DNA of 29,883 nt. Source: an uncultured Bacteroidales bacterium. GTDB taxonomy: Bacteria > Bacteroidota > Bacteroidia > Bacteroidales > Paludibacteraceae. The translations under genes and the position numbers were made by a program. Each line of letters begins with the position of its first letter. Positions within the stretch are counted from its first letter, which is position 1. Shown here one piece after another: positions 15,449-24,895 of the stretch. The notes below the pieces were generated by a model, which searched no databases, was not told the DNA's origin, and saw only the letters and a list, made by a program, of their open reading frames with translations. The stretch covers positions 1-29,883 of the forward strand of contig CALAUY010000184.1 of assembly GCA_937892015.1 (NCBI GenBank), written 5' to 3'.

Positions 15449-17165
15449 ATGGTTCAGAAAATACCCGTTTGCCGGAATGCTCGCAGCTATTGTTGCGGGC
15501 ATTCTGCTTTCGTATTACGATGTTCTCCCGTTTTTCCTGACGTTGATCATTGGAGGTATTTTCGTTGTGTTACTACTGGGCATCGGTGGTGTAAGTCGCC
15601 GTCTTCGAGAGTCGATGTGGGATTCTGCCGCGCTCGTTTTTCTGTTTGTTTTCAGCATGTGGAACACCATACGGGCGGTGCAAAAAGGCGATTGGTATGG
15701 TTCGCAGAACGAGCCGGTCACACTGAAAGTGCACGTGCTGCAAACACCGATTGAGAAAGCGAAGAGTTGGCAGGTTCAAGCAGGTTTGACCGATGGGAAG
15801 AAAGTGATGCTATACTTGCAGAAAGACAGCACTTTGCGTGTGCCTGATGTCGGCGATTGGTTGTTGGTTAGAACGACCATCTCGCACCCTCAACCCGCTG
15901 ATGAGTTTAGTTTCGATTACGGCGAGTACTTGTTGCAACAAGGTTTTGCCGGCAGTGGGTTTGTGCCCCGTGGGAAGATGGTTGTTCTCGGACATGAACC
16001 ATTGCGGGGTATATTGCCAACGATGCAGCGGCTTAGAGACAACATCGAGCGGCGTTTTTCAGCGTTTGCATGGCGTGAGAGGAGTGTCTTAGAGGCATTG
16101 TTACTCGGGGATAGAAGACACCTCGCGGCAGACACACGTGAAGCGTTCAGCGCTTCTGGTGCCATGCACGTGTTGGCGGTAAGTGGACTGCATGTGGGAA
16201 TCATTACCCACATTCTTCTTTGGGTGGTCACGCTTGGCGGTTGGCGCAAACCATTGTATGAAGAGCGCAAGCGGCGATATTTTCAAGTGGTAGTGGTGTC
16301 GGGTGCACTGATTTTTTACGCCTTTTTGACGGGTCTTTCACCATCAGTGTGCCGAAGTGTACTGATGTTCATTTTGCTCTGTATCGGTTCGTTGGTCCGT
16401 TCCACTCAAAGCCGATACAACGACCTCGCTGCATCGGCCGTAATAATCCTGCTTGCAAGGCCGCTTTCACTGATGATGTCGGGCTTTTTACTGAGTTATT
16501 CGGCAGTGTTGTCCATTATTCGGTTCTATCCGTCTCTGCGACTAAAACGGCAAAAAAACAAGTTCGTTTCCGGATTGTGGGATTTGGTGGTTGTGTCGAT
16601 TTGCGCGCAACTGGGAACGTTGCCGTGGACCATCTTTTTCTTCCACCGCACTAGTAACTATTTCATTCTGACGAATCTTGGCGTGTTGCCGTTGGTTGAG
16701 ACGCTACTAATCCCCACGTTCTTCGTGTTTATAGTGCTTGCACCATTGCCGTTTGTGGGTACGTTCGTCGGGAAAGTGTTAGAGGGTGAGACGTGGGTGC
16801 TCAATGAATTCGTTTCTTGGGTTCAGTCGCTGCCGGGTTCAACCTCGGAAGTATATCTGAATGTGTGGTTAACAGCCATTTTAATAAGTATTGTCGTCTG
16901 TATGATGTTGCGTTGGCGTTGGCGTTGGATTGCGGCAATGGTGTTGACTGCTGTTTTTGTGTGCTCATTGTTGGCAGACTATCATACAGCGGGACAGAAA
17001 GAGGAGGTGCGGTACTATTATCGCGGGCAGAATGCCACGCTACTTATTCGTCGGGGGAGGAACGCACTCTTACAGAGCAATGACTCGACATATGCTTTTT
17101 CTGCCACTCACGACTACCGACTTGCCAACCACATACGGCAAACGACGTTGGTATTGCGAGAATAG
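15441..17165 (+). CDS. comEC: ComEC/Rec2-type competence membrane protein
   Basis: ComEC forms the inner-membrane channel that brings single-stranded DNA into the cell during natural transformation. Of the 574 residues, the N-terminal part has several membrane segments and a small soluble domain (about 80-190). The Competence domain follows, with the signature MHVLAVSGLHVGII (about 236-249), FLTGLSPSVCRSVLMF and further helices to about residue 515. A short tail follows. No metallo-beta-lactamase domain is present, which is usual in Bacteroidota, but the tail also looks short against the roughly 650-700 residues I recall for relatives. The start overlaps rpe, so translation is probably coupled. 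The stop is five bases from the end of the convergent helix-hairpin-helix gene. Confidence 0.88.
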   Translation: MLKWFRKYPFAGMLAAIVAGILLSYYDVLPFFLTLIIGGIFVVLLLGIGGVSRRLRESMWDSAALVFLFVFSMWNTIRAVQKGDWYGSQNEPVTLKVHVLQTPIEKAKSWQVQAGLTDGKKVMLYLQKDSTLRVPDVGDWLLVRTTISHPQPADEFSFDYGEYLLQQGFAGSGFVPRGKMVVLGHEPLRGILPTMQRLRDNIERRFSAFAWRERSVLEALLLGDRRHLAADTREAFSASGAMHVLAVSGLHVGIITHILLWVVTLGGWRKPLYEERKRRYFQVVVVSGALIFYAFLTGLSPSVCRSVLMFILLCIGSLVRSTQSRYNDLAASAVIILLARPLSLMMSGFLLSYSAVLSIIRFYPSLRLKRQKNKFVSGLWDLVVVSICAQLGTLPWTIFFFHRTSNYFILTNLGVLPLVETLLIPTFFVFIVLAPLPFVGTFVGKVLEGETWVLNEFVSWVQSLPGSTSEVYLNVWLTAILISIVVCMMLRWRWRWIAAMVLTAVFVCSLLADYHTAGQKEEVRYYYRGQNATLLIRRGRNALLQSNDSTYAFSATHDYRLANHIRQTTLVLRE

Positions 17166-17170
17166 GGACT

Positions 17171-19054
17171 TCAGTACGCGATGCGGAGCAATAGATGTGC
17201 CTCTGTGCGAGTGGGGTGTTGGTATTTATTCGCCTGCACCCATCTTCGTGTGTAGATTGTTTCCGCCACCTTCAGGTACAAAGAAAAATGCGGACTGATT
17301 TTGTAACGTGCGTTTATGTACCATCTAGCTCCCTGTCCGTAAGAGACGGGGATATTGAACGCATAGAGTACATCGTTTTCGTATGCGTAGATGCGGTTGT
17401 TCCAATTCTGTATGTCAAAATACTCTGCCCTCAATTGCAGCACGATGGGTACGGAGGCGAAATGGTAGTGCACATCTTGCATGATGATACCGCCGAGGGT
17501 GATTTTGGTTTTGACGGCAGATGTGGGTTCGTATCGACACAAGCTTCCGATGAGGCTGGTCTCTAACTGCCACCCGCCCCTCTCCCACGAGATGCGGTAA
17601 CGGCCTTGAAAGAGGTCAAGATAAGCTGCTTTCTTTCGTTTCCAACGAAGTTTTAGCTCGATATGGGGCAGATTGGTTTGTGGAATCCAAGCGGTCACTG
17701 TTTGTATTTCCGCGCCTCCAATGGTGTCTCGGATGGCGTATTTGGGCCCTGTGAAACGGAAGAGGTCACCGAAGAATCCGAACCTCCAATCTTTAACACT
17801 GAGTATCTCTGACCCCACGTAAAGCCCCAATTCATCGTTGTTTTTCGTCGTTTCGCCGAAAACGGCTGCCAGTCGGTTGTCGAACCACGGCGAGTAGTAA
17901 CGTCCAACCATTAGGATGCTGATGTCGTTTGTGGCTGCTATCTTGGAGCCGAACAATGTGCCGATGCCCCACTTGGTGTTTTGCGCTACTGCCAGCTCGC
18001 CGAAGAGTGATGCGCGGCGGAAATGATAGAATGCGTTTGCACCCACCACAGCTTGACGTTTGCCTTCAAAATAGTGTGTGCTGTAATACGCATGCCTCAC
18101 GCGAAACGTGTCACTGAAAAGACTCTCAGTGGCTGTCAATCCAACCCTCAGACTTTTCCAGTTGTAGGTTACGTTCGCCCCAATAACGTGTTGCCAGACT
18201 GCGTTCTCGTTTTTGCAGGAGTACCATACGGATGCATCGGCAGGTCCGAGCTGAATGGTTGCACCTGTTCCTCGGAGGAAAGGTGACCCGCCGGTTCCAC
18301 CGTAACTCTTCAGCCCTTGCCTGCCGTAGTTGAGATCGTGGACATATACCGTTTTGCCCATACGTATCTGTCCGCTCATGACGAGTCCCAACCCAAAATT
18401 GGCCTTGTAATCGCCCACAACAAGCGTCTTCAGATGACCAATATTACTAAGTTGCATATAGCCGCCATAATGATCGAACAGGTATGTTTTCGGTCCCCAC
18501 CATTGCTCCCCGACATCATGCTTGAGTGTTATGCCGAAGTCGAGTGTGCGCATACTGCGGAATCGATATTTGAGGCTCGTATAAACGGGGTCCGGAAGGT
18601 TGTTTTCTATATTTCGTGCATCCAAACGAATATCGGCTTCATGATGTGCATTGCGGAATAGGTCGCGAACGTAAACCTTTTCCTTCTCTATGGGACCCGC
18701 CTCAACAAACAGGGCAAGAAAACGGTATTCCCACTCCCTCAGTCCGGGAATCAGTTGTACTTCATATACACTGTGAAGTGGACATAAGTCTCTGTAAACG
18801 AGTATTTTGTCTATCTGGTCTTCATCGAGAAAATACAGTTCCTGTAGGTCAGAACGAGTGGCTTGGTTGATGTTGATTTTTTGGGTACTAAGAAGCATCA
18901 AGTGTTCTTGCAGTTCTTCAAAATCCGCCTCACCGCCGTTCTCGATGACCGTGGAATAGATGTCTTCAATGACGTGCGAGAGTTCGTAGTCCTCTTGAGC
19001 CGAAAGGTACAGGAGGGACGTGCAAGCAAGCCATATTATCAAAAGGCGTTTCAT
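17171..19054 (-). CDS. Secreted helix-hairpin-helix protein with outer-membrane barrel-like region
   Basis: The 627-residue protein has a signal peptide (about 1-19, ending YLSAQ). A helical segment and a ComEA-like tandem helix-hairpin-helix region follow at about residues 59-118 (KININQATRSDLQELYF, then IDKILVYRDL and VQLIPGL). From about 130 to the C-terminus the protein is strand-rich with many aromatic residues and ends in LLLRIAY, as expected of an outer-membrane beta-barrel. This is a Bacteroidota family of unproven function. Helix-hairpin-helix units often bind DNA, but the first hairpin here (FLDEDQ) departs from the usual GIG. It overlaps the sufS stop by one base (TGATG), so translation is probably coupled, and it faces comEC across a five-base gap. 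Confidence 0.75.
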   Translation of the reverse strand: MKRLLIIWLACTSLLYLSAQEDYELSHVIEDIYSTVIENGGEADFEELQEHLMLLSTQKININQATRSDLQELYFLDEDQIDKILVYRDLCPLHSVYEVQLIPGLREWEYRFLALFVEAGPIEKEKVYVRDLFRNAHHEADIRLDARNIENNLPDPVYTSLKYRFRSMRTLDFGITLKHDVGEQWWGPKTYLFDHYGGYMQLSNIGHLKTLVVGDYKANFGLGLVMSGQIRMGKTVYVHDLNYGRQGLKSYGGTGGSPFLRGTGATIQLGPADASVWYSCKNENAVWQHVIGANVTYNWKSLRVGLTATESLFSDTFRVRHAYYSTHYFEGKRQAVVGANAFYHFRRASLFGELAVAQNTKWGIGTLFGSKIAATNDISILMVGRYYSPWFDNRLAAVFGETTKNNDELGLYVGSEILSVKDWRFGFFGDLFRFTGPKYAIRDTIGGAEIQTVTAWIPQTNLPHIELKLRWKRKKAAYLDLFQGRYRISWERGGWQLETSLIGSLCRYEPTSAVKTKITLGGIIMQDVHYHFASVPIVLQLRAEYFDIQNWNNRIYAYENDVLYAFNIPVSYGQGARWYINARYKISPHFSLYLKVAETIYTRRWVQANKYQHPTRTEAHLLLRIAY

Positions 19055-20283
19055 CAGCCAAGCATTGTAAGTGCTTTTTCGAGTGCATTTGCAAAGATAC
19101 GGATATCGTTTTCATCATTGTAAAGGGCAAAAGAGACACGTACAGTTCCTGGCACTCCAAGGAGGTTGATAAGTGGTTCAGCGCAGTGATGACCTGTACG
19201 GACTGCCACTCCCTGTCGGTCAAGAAGGGTGCCAATATCAAAAGGATGGATGAGCGCTCCGTTGTGGTTGTAAGCATTGAAACTGAATGTTCCGATTTTC
19301 GGTTGCTGTTCAGCATAGATATGCAGTCGGCAACCATTGAGATGGATGTGGCGCATGGCTTGTTGAGTTTCGGCAACCAGATTTCGTTCGTGCGTTTCTA
19401 TTGTTTCCCACCCGATGCTTGTGATGTAATCCGTTGCTTTTCCAAAGGCATAACTTCCGTTGAAATCGGGCGTTCCCGCTTCAAACTTATAGGGTAGAGT
19501 GTTGTAGGTAGTCTTTTCCCAACTGACATGTTCTATCATCTCTCCGCCACCCTCAGCGGGTGGGAGTTTTACGAGCCAGTCCTCTTTGCCGTAAAGCACA
19601 CCTATGCCTGTCGGACCGTACATCTTGTGGGCCGAAAACGCAAGGAAATCGCAGTTTAGGTCTTGTACGTTGAGCCGCATGTGTGGCACGGACTGTGCAC
19701 CATCGACACAAACCGGAACTCCGTGAGAATGAGCTGTTTCTATAATCTCGCGGACGGGATTAATTGTTCCGAGCACATTGCTTACGTGTGCCACACTTAC
19801 CAATTTGGTTCGTTGGTCGAGCATTTGTTTGTAAGCGTCAAGGTCGAGTGACAAGTCGTTTGTGAGGGGGATAACTCGGAGTTGTGCTTTCTTCCGTTGG
19901 CAGAGCATTTGCCAAGGTACAATGTTCGAGTGGTGCTCAACAGCACTGACGATGATGTTGTCTCCCTCATTTACGGCGTACTCGCCGAACGAAATAGCAA
20001 GAGCGTTTATTGAGTCTGTCGTGCCTTTAGTGAAAACCACCTCGTTGGGTGATTTTGCCCCAATGAGAGAAGCTACTTTTGCGCGCGCAGCTTCGTGTTC
20101 GACGGTGGCTGTTTGGCTCAGTTTGTGCACTCCGCGGTGAATGTTTGCGTTGAAATGCGTGTATGCATTCGTGATGGCATCAAGCACCACTTGGGGTTTT
20201 TGGGTTGTTGCTGCATTATCGAGATAAACCAATGGTTTGCCATACACCATTTCTCGTAATATGGGAAAGTCGTTCTTGTTCAT
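19054..20283 (-). CDS. sufS: Cysteine desulfurase, SufS type
   Basis: SufS uses PLP to take sulfur from cysteine for iron-sulfur cluster assembly. The 409-residue protein has the group II features: LVYLDNAATTQKP near the start, NIHRGVHKLS, EHHSNIVPWQ, the PLP lysine Lys220 in SAHKMYGPTG, and the catalytic Cys367 in RTGHHCAEP. Length is normal. The other suf genes (sufB, sufC, sufD, sufE/U) are not beside it, so it may be a second copy or a split locus. It follows gldB by nine bases and overlaps the next gene by one base. The chosen ATG gives the usual N-terminus. Confidence 0.94.
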   Translation of the reverse strand: MNKNDFPILREMVYGKPLVYLDNAATTQKPQVVLDAITNAYTHFNANIHRGVHKLSQTATVEHEAARAKVASLIGAKSPNEVVFTKGTTDSINALAISFGEYAVNEGDNIIVSAVEHHSNIVPWQMLCQRKKAQLRVIPLTNDLSLDLDAYKQMLDQRTKLVSVAHVSNVLGTINPVREIIETAHSHGVPVCVDGAQSVPHMRLNVQDLNCDFLAFSAHKMYGPTGIGVLYGKEDWLVKLPPAEGGGEMIEHVSWEKTTYNTLPYKFEAGTPDFNGSYAFGKATDYITSIGWETIETHERNLVAETQQAMRHIHLNGCRLHIYAEQQPKIGTFSFNAYNHNGALIHPFDIGTLLDRQGVAVRTGHHCAEPLINLLGVPGTVRVSFALYNDENDIRIFANALEKALTMLG

Positions 20284-20292
20284 ATTTGGTTT

Positions 20293-21312
20293 TTAGGGTT
20301 TGTAGTATGACTGTTCTAATATAAGTTGAGCATCCGAGGTTTCGAGCAGTTGCCTAATACTTATTTCCGGGTGGTGATTCATGTAACTCTCTACAATGCG
20401 CCATCCTATCCACATACCGAGTCGCCCGGGAGATTGTTGGCTGATTTCGGACGTGAATGGTCCATCGTTGAGGTAGCTTGTCAACACTAACGGGTCGGTT
20501 TTGTAGAGGTCTTTTTTATCCATCATCAACTCCCATATGGCTCGTTCGTTGCGCAGACACCAATCCCACTGCTCTTTGGTGTAACCGGCCACTTCCCATG
20601 GGGTCTCCTTTGGAAAAAGCAGTGAGACGACAAACATTATCTTGCCACGATAAATCATATTTTCAAGTAGCCGACTTTTGGTGCTGTTGAATGGCGTTTT
20701 CGTGAAGAGAAAATAGCTTATTACATCGACGGGGATGCACTCTTTGCGCATCGTTTGTTTCTGGTAGTCATACACGACGCGGTTGTAATACTCGTAGTTG
20801 CTGCCTAAATACATATCGACACCCACGGCAATATCTCCGTTATATAAGCCGGAAAGAGAACGGTTGAAACCGCTGATAAAGAAATATATTTGTGGTATTT
20901 CATAGTCGTAGATTGTCCGCAGACGGGAAAATGCTTCGTTTAGCTCTTGCTCTAAGTCGTTGATATCAGCAAACAGCTCTGCGCATTTGGCGTTCGTTGC
21001 CTCGAATCCGTACGTGGTGTCATGAAGGAACTGAGGAATAACTTCGCAGAGATACGATGTGTCGGCTACTGATAAGCCGAGAATCTCTTCTACCCAGAAG
21101 GGCATGAAGTCGGGGAAAGAGTCATACAGTTCTTCAACGGAACGATGCAGTGTGGTACTATCTTTGGCAGTGTTGAGCTCCAAGACGGCTTGGTCGAAAC
21201 GGATAATCGTCACTTTGGTGGATGGCAAGTTCTTCGGGAAATACGATCGCTCGTTCTGACAAGAACAGAAAATCATCGAAACGAGTAGAAGTATATAGTG
21301 CACTTTTTTCAT
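20293..21312 (-). CDS. gldB: GldB-type lipoprotein
   Basis: The 339-residue protein begins with a short lipoprotein signal (hydrophobic stretch, then IFCSCQN; the lipidated residue is probably Cys18). It has features I associate with the gliding motility lipoprotein GldB family: IIRFDQAVLEL near the start, a central segment with FFISGFNRSLSGL and DMYLGSNYEYY, and a final GRLGMWIGWRIVESYMNHHPEIS. GldB is needed for gliding in Flavobacterium johnsoniae, but homologues occur in non-gliding Bacteroidales, where the role is unknown. It overlaps lolD by four bases (ATGA) and is followed by sufS. Placement next to the lipoprotein-release ATPase fits a cell-envelope role. Confidence 0.82.
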   Translation of the reverse strand: MKKVHYILLLVSMIFCSCQNERSYFPKNLPSTKVTIIRFDQAVLELNTAKDSTTLHRSVEELYDSFPDFMPFWVEEILGLSVADTSYLCEVIPQFLHDTTYGFEATNAKCAELFADINDLEQELNEAFSRLRTIYDYEIPQIYFFISGFNRSLSGLYNGDIAVGVDMYLGSNYEYYNRVVYDYQKQTMRKECIPVDVISYFLFTKTPFNSTKSRLLENMIYRGKIMFVVSLLFPKETPWEVAGYTKEQWDWCLRNERAIWELMMDKKDLYKTDPLVLTSYLNDGPFTSEISQQSPGRLGMWIGWRIVESYMNHHPEISIRQLLETSDAQLILEQSYYKP

Positions 21313-21971
21313 GTCGTCGTTTCTTTTATGATGCCGTCTTTTATCTCAATGACGCGGTTACTGATGGCGGATAGTTCCTTGTCGTGCGTTACAATCACGA
21401 TGGTTTGGTTGTATTTGTCACGCATTTCGAGGAGCAAATGGTGCAGCTCGGATTTGTTCTTGCTATCGAGACTTCCACTTGGTTCATCCGCCAAGATGAC
21501 TGTTGGTTGCATCATCATCGCTCTTGCAGCTGCTACCCGCTGCTTTTCTCCACCGGATAGTTCGTTAGGTTTGTGGTGGATGCGGTCTTCAAGTCCCAAA
21601 TCGGTCAGTAGTCGGAGTGCTCTTGCACGTGCCTCTGATTCGTTCAAGCGAGCTATGAGTGCCGGCAGCATAACGTTTTCAATAGCGGTAAACTCCGGCA
21701 GCAATTGGTGGAACTGAAAAATGAAACCGATATGACTATTCCTGAAAGCAGCCAGTTGCACATCGTTGAGGCTGAACACATCTACGCCATCGATGAGGAT
21801 GTTTCCCTTGTCGGGTTTGTCTAATGTGCCGATAATCTGTAGTAAGGTCGTTTTGCCCGCACCACTTTGCCCGATGATGCAGACAATCTCGCCCTTTTGG
21901 ACGTTTAGATTAACGCCTTTTAGCACCTGTATTGAGCCGAAATTTTTCCAGATGTTTCTTACTTCTATCAT
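21309..21971 (-). CDS. lolD: ABC transporter ATPase, LolD/MacB-like
   Basis: The 220-residue protein is an ABC ATPase: Walker A GQSGAGKTT (34-42), Q-loop Gln86 in FQFHQLLPE, signature LSGGEKQR (138-145), Walker B VILADEP (158-164) and H-loop His196. Overall sequence and length fit the LolD group, which powers release of lipoproteins from the inner membrane through LolC/E. No permease gene is adjacent, so the partner must lie elsewhere; a MacB- or FtsE-like role is possible. The Walker B neighbour is DEPSGSLD instead of the usual DEPTGNLD. It lies six bases after tsaE and overlaps gldB by four bases. Confidence 0.85.
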   Translation of the reverse strand: MIEVRNIWKNFGSIQVLKGVNLNVQKGEIVCIIGQSGAGKTTLLQIIGTLDKPDKGNILIDGVDVFSLNDVQLAAFRNSHIGFIFQFHQLLPEFTAIENVMLPALIARLNESEARARALRLLTDLGLEDRIHHKPNELSGGEKQRVAAARAMMMQPTVILADEPSGSLDSKNKSELHHLLLEMRDKYNQTIVIVTHDKELSAISNRVIEIKDGIIKETTT

Positions 21972-21977
21972 GTTGGT

Positions 21978-22424
21978 TTATTTTGATTGTATTTCCAGTT
22001 TTCGTTGGGTGTCCGACAGAACGCGGAAGTTGATGTGAACAGTGTCTTCCGGCAGAATATCTGCGATGATGTCCGGCCATTCGATAAAGCAGTATTTACC
22101 GGAGTAGAGGTACTCTTCAATGCCGAGGTCCAGTGCTTCGGATGCGCTCTTCAGTCGGTAGCAGTCAAAATGGAACATTTCTTCACCATCCTTGTCTTCA
22201 TACACGTTCACAATGGCAAAAGTGGGACTATTCACTACGTCAGTGCTTCCCATCTCGCGGCAGAGTTGTTTGATGAATGTTGTTTTCCCCGCACCCATTG
22301 CGCCATGCAGTGCATAGACACGATGTTCGGGGTATATGGACAGAATGTCAGTCGTACTTACAACCTGACCGCCTCGGGTTGTAACGATGTCGCTTGTGGA
22401 GTCTTGTATTAAAATGTATTCCAT
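21978..22424 (-). CDS. tsaE: tRNA t6A37 biosynthesis ATPase TsaE
   Basis: TsaE is the small ATPase that works with TsaB, TsaC and TsaD to make the t6A modification at position 37 of ANN-decoding tRNAs. The 148-residue protein has the P-loop GAMGAGKTT (41-49), SPTF (66-69), HFDCYRL (85-91) and the IEWPD segment (114-118), all diagnostic. Length is normal. It lies 73 bases after uvrC and six before lolD, within the long minus-strand gene run. Confidence 0.93.
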   Translation of the reverse strand: MEYILIQDSTSDIVTTRGGQVVSTTDILSIYPEHRVYALHGAMGAGKTTFIKQLCREMGSTDVVNSPTFAIVNVYEDKDGEEMFHFDCYRLKSASEALDLGIEEYLYSGKYCFIEWPDIIADILPEDTVHINFRVLSDTQRKLEIQSK

Positions 22425-22497
22425 GTGTTATTTTTCGGCGTCTTTATGCGTTTTTTGTGCTTGGGTTTTATTCAGTTCGAGCCCAAATATTCGATTC

Positions 22498-24315
22498 TCA
22501 GCGCGATATTTGACCATTGAAATATTCATAAATAATTGAGGCTCTATTGTTTCCGACGAGCCGAGACAGCTCCTCGATTTTAGCCTCTTTGATGTGCTTG
22601 ATGCTGCCAAAATGTCTTAGTAGCGCTGTTTTCGACTTTTCTCCGATTCCCTTAATACTATCAAGTTCACTCTTTGTTTGACTTTGACTGCGTTTTTGTT
22701 TGTGGTAATTGATGGCGAAGCGGTGAACCTCGTCCTGAATACTTGTGAGAAAGATGAATAACTCATCTGTTGCTTTCATTCCTATTTCGAGTGGCGGCTC
22801 TCCAAAGAGGAGAGTGGACGTTTTGTGTTTGTCATCTTTAACAAGACCGGCAATGGGAATGTGGAGTCCCAATTGTTGTTCGACCGCTTCGCGAATGGCT
22901 CGTATCTGTCCGATTCCACCGTCAGCGATGATGAGATTAGGTAATCCGGCGTTCTCATTCAGAAGGTCCGAGTATCTACGAAAAACGATCTCTCGCATAC
23001 TTGCATAATCGTTTGCCCCATGTACTGTTTTGATTTTAAACCGTTTATAGTCTTTTTTGCTTGGTTTGGCCTTTTTGAAGACCACGCAACCGGCAACTGC
23101 GTCTGTGCCTTGAATGTTAGAGTTGTCGAAGCAGTCTATCCATAAGGGCATTTCTTCTATACCCAATGCTTTTTGCAGAGACGAAAGAATACGCATAGCG
23201 CGTTGATCAGGATTGAGGCGATCAGACTGTTTGAGTCGGTCGAGTCGGTACTGTTTTACGTTCTGCATTGCGAGGTCTAACAGTTTTTTTCTGTCCCCTG
23301 AAGAGGGACTGCTGAAATGGAGCGAGTCGCTCGACCATTCAGGCATGAACGGGACAAGAACCTCGTTCGAGGCTTCTCCTAACTGTTCTCGCAGTTCTGC
23401 AATGCCGTATGCTAACATTTGCTCTTTGGGTTCATCTAACTGTTTTTTGTACTCTATCGTTTGTCCCTGAACAATGCTTCCATTGTGGATGCGTAACATG
23501 CTGATATAGACGTTTTTGTCTTGTTCGTCGTACCCGAACACATCAACATCGCGTACGTTAGAGCCGGAAATGACTGTTTTGCTTCGGAACTTTTCGACAA
23601 GGAGATATTGTTCTTTTACCTGTTGTGCTTCTTCGAAACGAAGTTGCTCTGACAGTCTTTGCATTTCTTTCAGCATCAAAAGGCTTATTTCTTCGGCATC
23701 TCCCTTGATGATTTTGCGCGCAGCATCGATGAACTTGTCGTATTCGGATTTTGGTATTAGACCTTCACAGATGCCGCAACAGTTTCCTATATGGTATTTA
23801 AGACAAACTCTGTGTTTTTTTGATGCAATGCTTTCTTCTGTGAGCGCGAATCGACACGTCCTTATGGGGTAGAGTTGATGGATGAGATCTAAGACAATAT
23901 CTACTGTGGTGGCGAAACTATACGGACCATAAAACTCTCCCATGCCCTTTATGATATTCCTTGTTTTGAAAATGCGGGGGAACGGTTCTTTGGTGATGCA
24001 GATAGATGGGTAACTTTTCCCGTCTTTGAGCAGGATGTTGTAGTGCGGCTGGTATTGCTTGATAAGATTGTTTTCCAGAAGAAAAGCATCTTGTTCGCTC
24101 TTGACGACAATATATTTGATGTCGGCAATATTCTTAACGAGCTGTTGTGTTTTGTAACTATCGTGCTCTTTCCCGAAGTAGCTACAGACCCGCTTCTTGA
24201 GGTTTTTTGCTTTCCCGACGTATATAATCACCCCTTCCGAGTTGAAGTATTGATATACTCCGGGACTTTCGGGTAAACTCCTGAGTATGTATTCTATTTG
24301 TGCGCCAGGCTTCAT
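22498..24315 (-). CDS. uvrC: Excinuclease ABC subunit C
   Basis: UvrC makes the two cuts around a DNA lesion in nucleotide excision repair with UvrA and UvrB. The 605-residue protein has the GIY-YIG nuclease domain (GVYQYF 19-24, IIYVGKAKNLKKRV 30-43) and a cysteine set (Cys154, Cys171, Cys179, Cys183) whose last three share the C-x7-C-x3-C spacing of the iron-sulfur ligands of E. coli UvrC. A UVR motif for UvrB contact follows (about 209-243), then the RNase H-like domain with DCFDNSNIQG and LIIADGG, and C-terminal helix-hairpin-helix units (about 555-600). The DNSN form is typical of Bacteroidota. Length is normal. It is 47 bases downstream of apt. Confidence 0.96.
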   Translation of the reverse strand: MKPGAQIEYILRSLPESPGVYQYFNSEGVIIYVGKAKNLKKRVCSYFGKEHDSYKTQQLVKNIADIKYIVVKSEQDAFLLENNLIKQYQPHYNILLKDGKSYPSICITKEPFPRIFKTRNIIKGMGEFYGPYSFATTVDIVLDLIHQLYPIRTCRFALTEESIASKKHRVCLKYHIGNCCGICEGLIPKSEYDKFIDAARKIIKGDAEEISLLMLKEMQRLSEQLRFEEAQQVKEQYLLVEKFRSKTVISGSNVRDVDVFGYDEQDKNVYISMLRIHNGSIVQGQTIEYKKQLDEPKEQMLAYGIAELREQLGEASNEVLVPFMPEWSSDSLHFSSPSSGDRKKLLDLAMQNVKQYRLDRLKQSDRLNPDQRAMRILSSLQKALGIEEMPLWIDCFDNSNIQGTDAVAGCVVFKKAKPSKKDYKRFKIKTVHGANDYASMREIVFRRYSDLLNENAGLPNLIIADGGIGQIRAIREAVEQQLGLHIPIAGLVKDDKHKTSTLLFGEPPLEIGMKATDELFIFLTSIQDEVHRFAINYHKQKRSQSQTKSELDSIKGIGEKSKTALLRHFGSIKHIKEAKIEELSRLVGNNRASIIYEYFNGQISR

Positions 24316-24362
24316 GTAATGTATTCTTGCCGAGATAGGTTTTTGCGTTTCGTTCCCTTTTT

Positions 24363-24887
24363 TCAGAAATGAATCAGTGACTCTATGTGCACATCGGTGT
24401 CGAAGAGATTACGGCCATTTAGAGCGTCGAGTTCAACGATAAAATCTGCGTATATGTGTTTTACGCCACACTGTTTAACCAAACTGATAGCCGCTTGCAT
24501 CGTTCCACCAGTGGCGAGGAGGTCGTCGTGAATGATTACGACATCTTGTGGGGTCAGTGCATCTTTATGTATTTGGATAACATCCGTTCCGTATTCTTTT
24601 TCGTAGCGCATTTCCATCACGTCTGCGGGTAGTTTCCCGGGCTTGCGAATAGGCACGAATCCCGCCCCAATAGCCTCTGCCACCATGGGGGCTAAGATAA
24701 ATCCGCGACTTTCGATTCCAATAACTTTGGTCACTCCCCTCTCGCGATACTTTTGCACCATCTGTTGTTTTAGAAACGAAAGGTATTCGGGACGAATGAA
24801 TACTGTGGTGAGATCCTTGAACTGGATGCCCTTTTCAGGAAAATCAGGAACATTCCTGATTGCTTGTTTCACTTCTTCTAATGTCAT
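24363..24887 (-). CDS. apt: Adenine phosphoribosyltransferase
   Basis: Apt salvages adenine by joining it to PRPP to form AMP. The 174-residue protein has the PRPP-binding motif VVIIHDDLLATGGTM (116-130), the N-terminal VPDFPEKGIQFKDLT segment of Apt enzymes, and IESRGFILAP. Length is normal. The leader upstream (24888-24952) holds two direct repeats and a parS site, so expression could be affected by ParB bound there. It lies in the minus-strand run between mnmG and uvrC. Confidence 0.95.
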   Translation of the reverse strand: MTLEEVKQAIRNVPDFPEKGIQFKDLTTVFIRPEYLSFLKQQMVQKYRERGVTKVIGIESRGFILAPMVAEAIGAGFVPIRKPGKLPADVMEMRYEKEYGTDVIQIHKDALTPQDVVIIHDDLLATGGTMQAAISLVKQCGVKHIYADFIVELDALNGRNLFDTDVHIESLIHF

Positions 24888-24895
24888 TTTTTTTG

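Noticed and set aside
19092..19124. Internal minus-strand promoter (TATCTTTG) in sufS for the helix-hairpin-helix gene
   Set aside because: The -7 box matches, but no TTTG lies at the 20-base spacing used elsewhere, and the gene is coupled to sufS by overlap.
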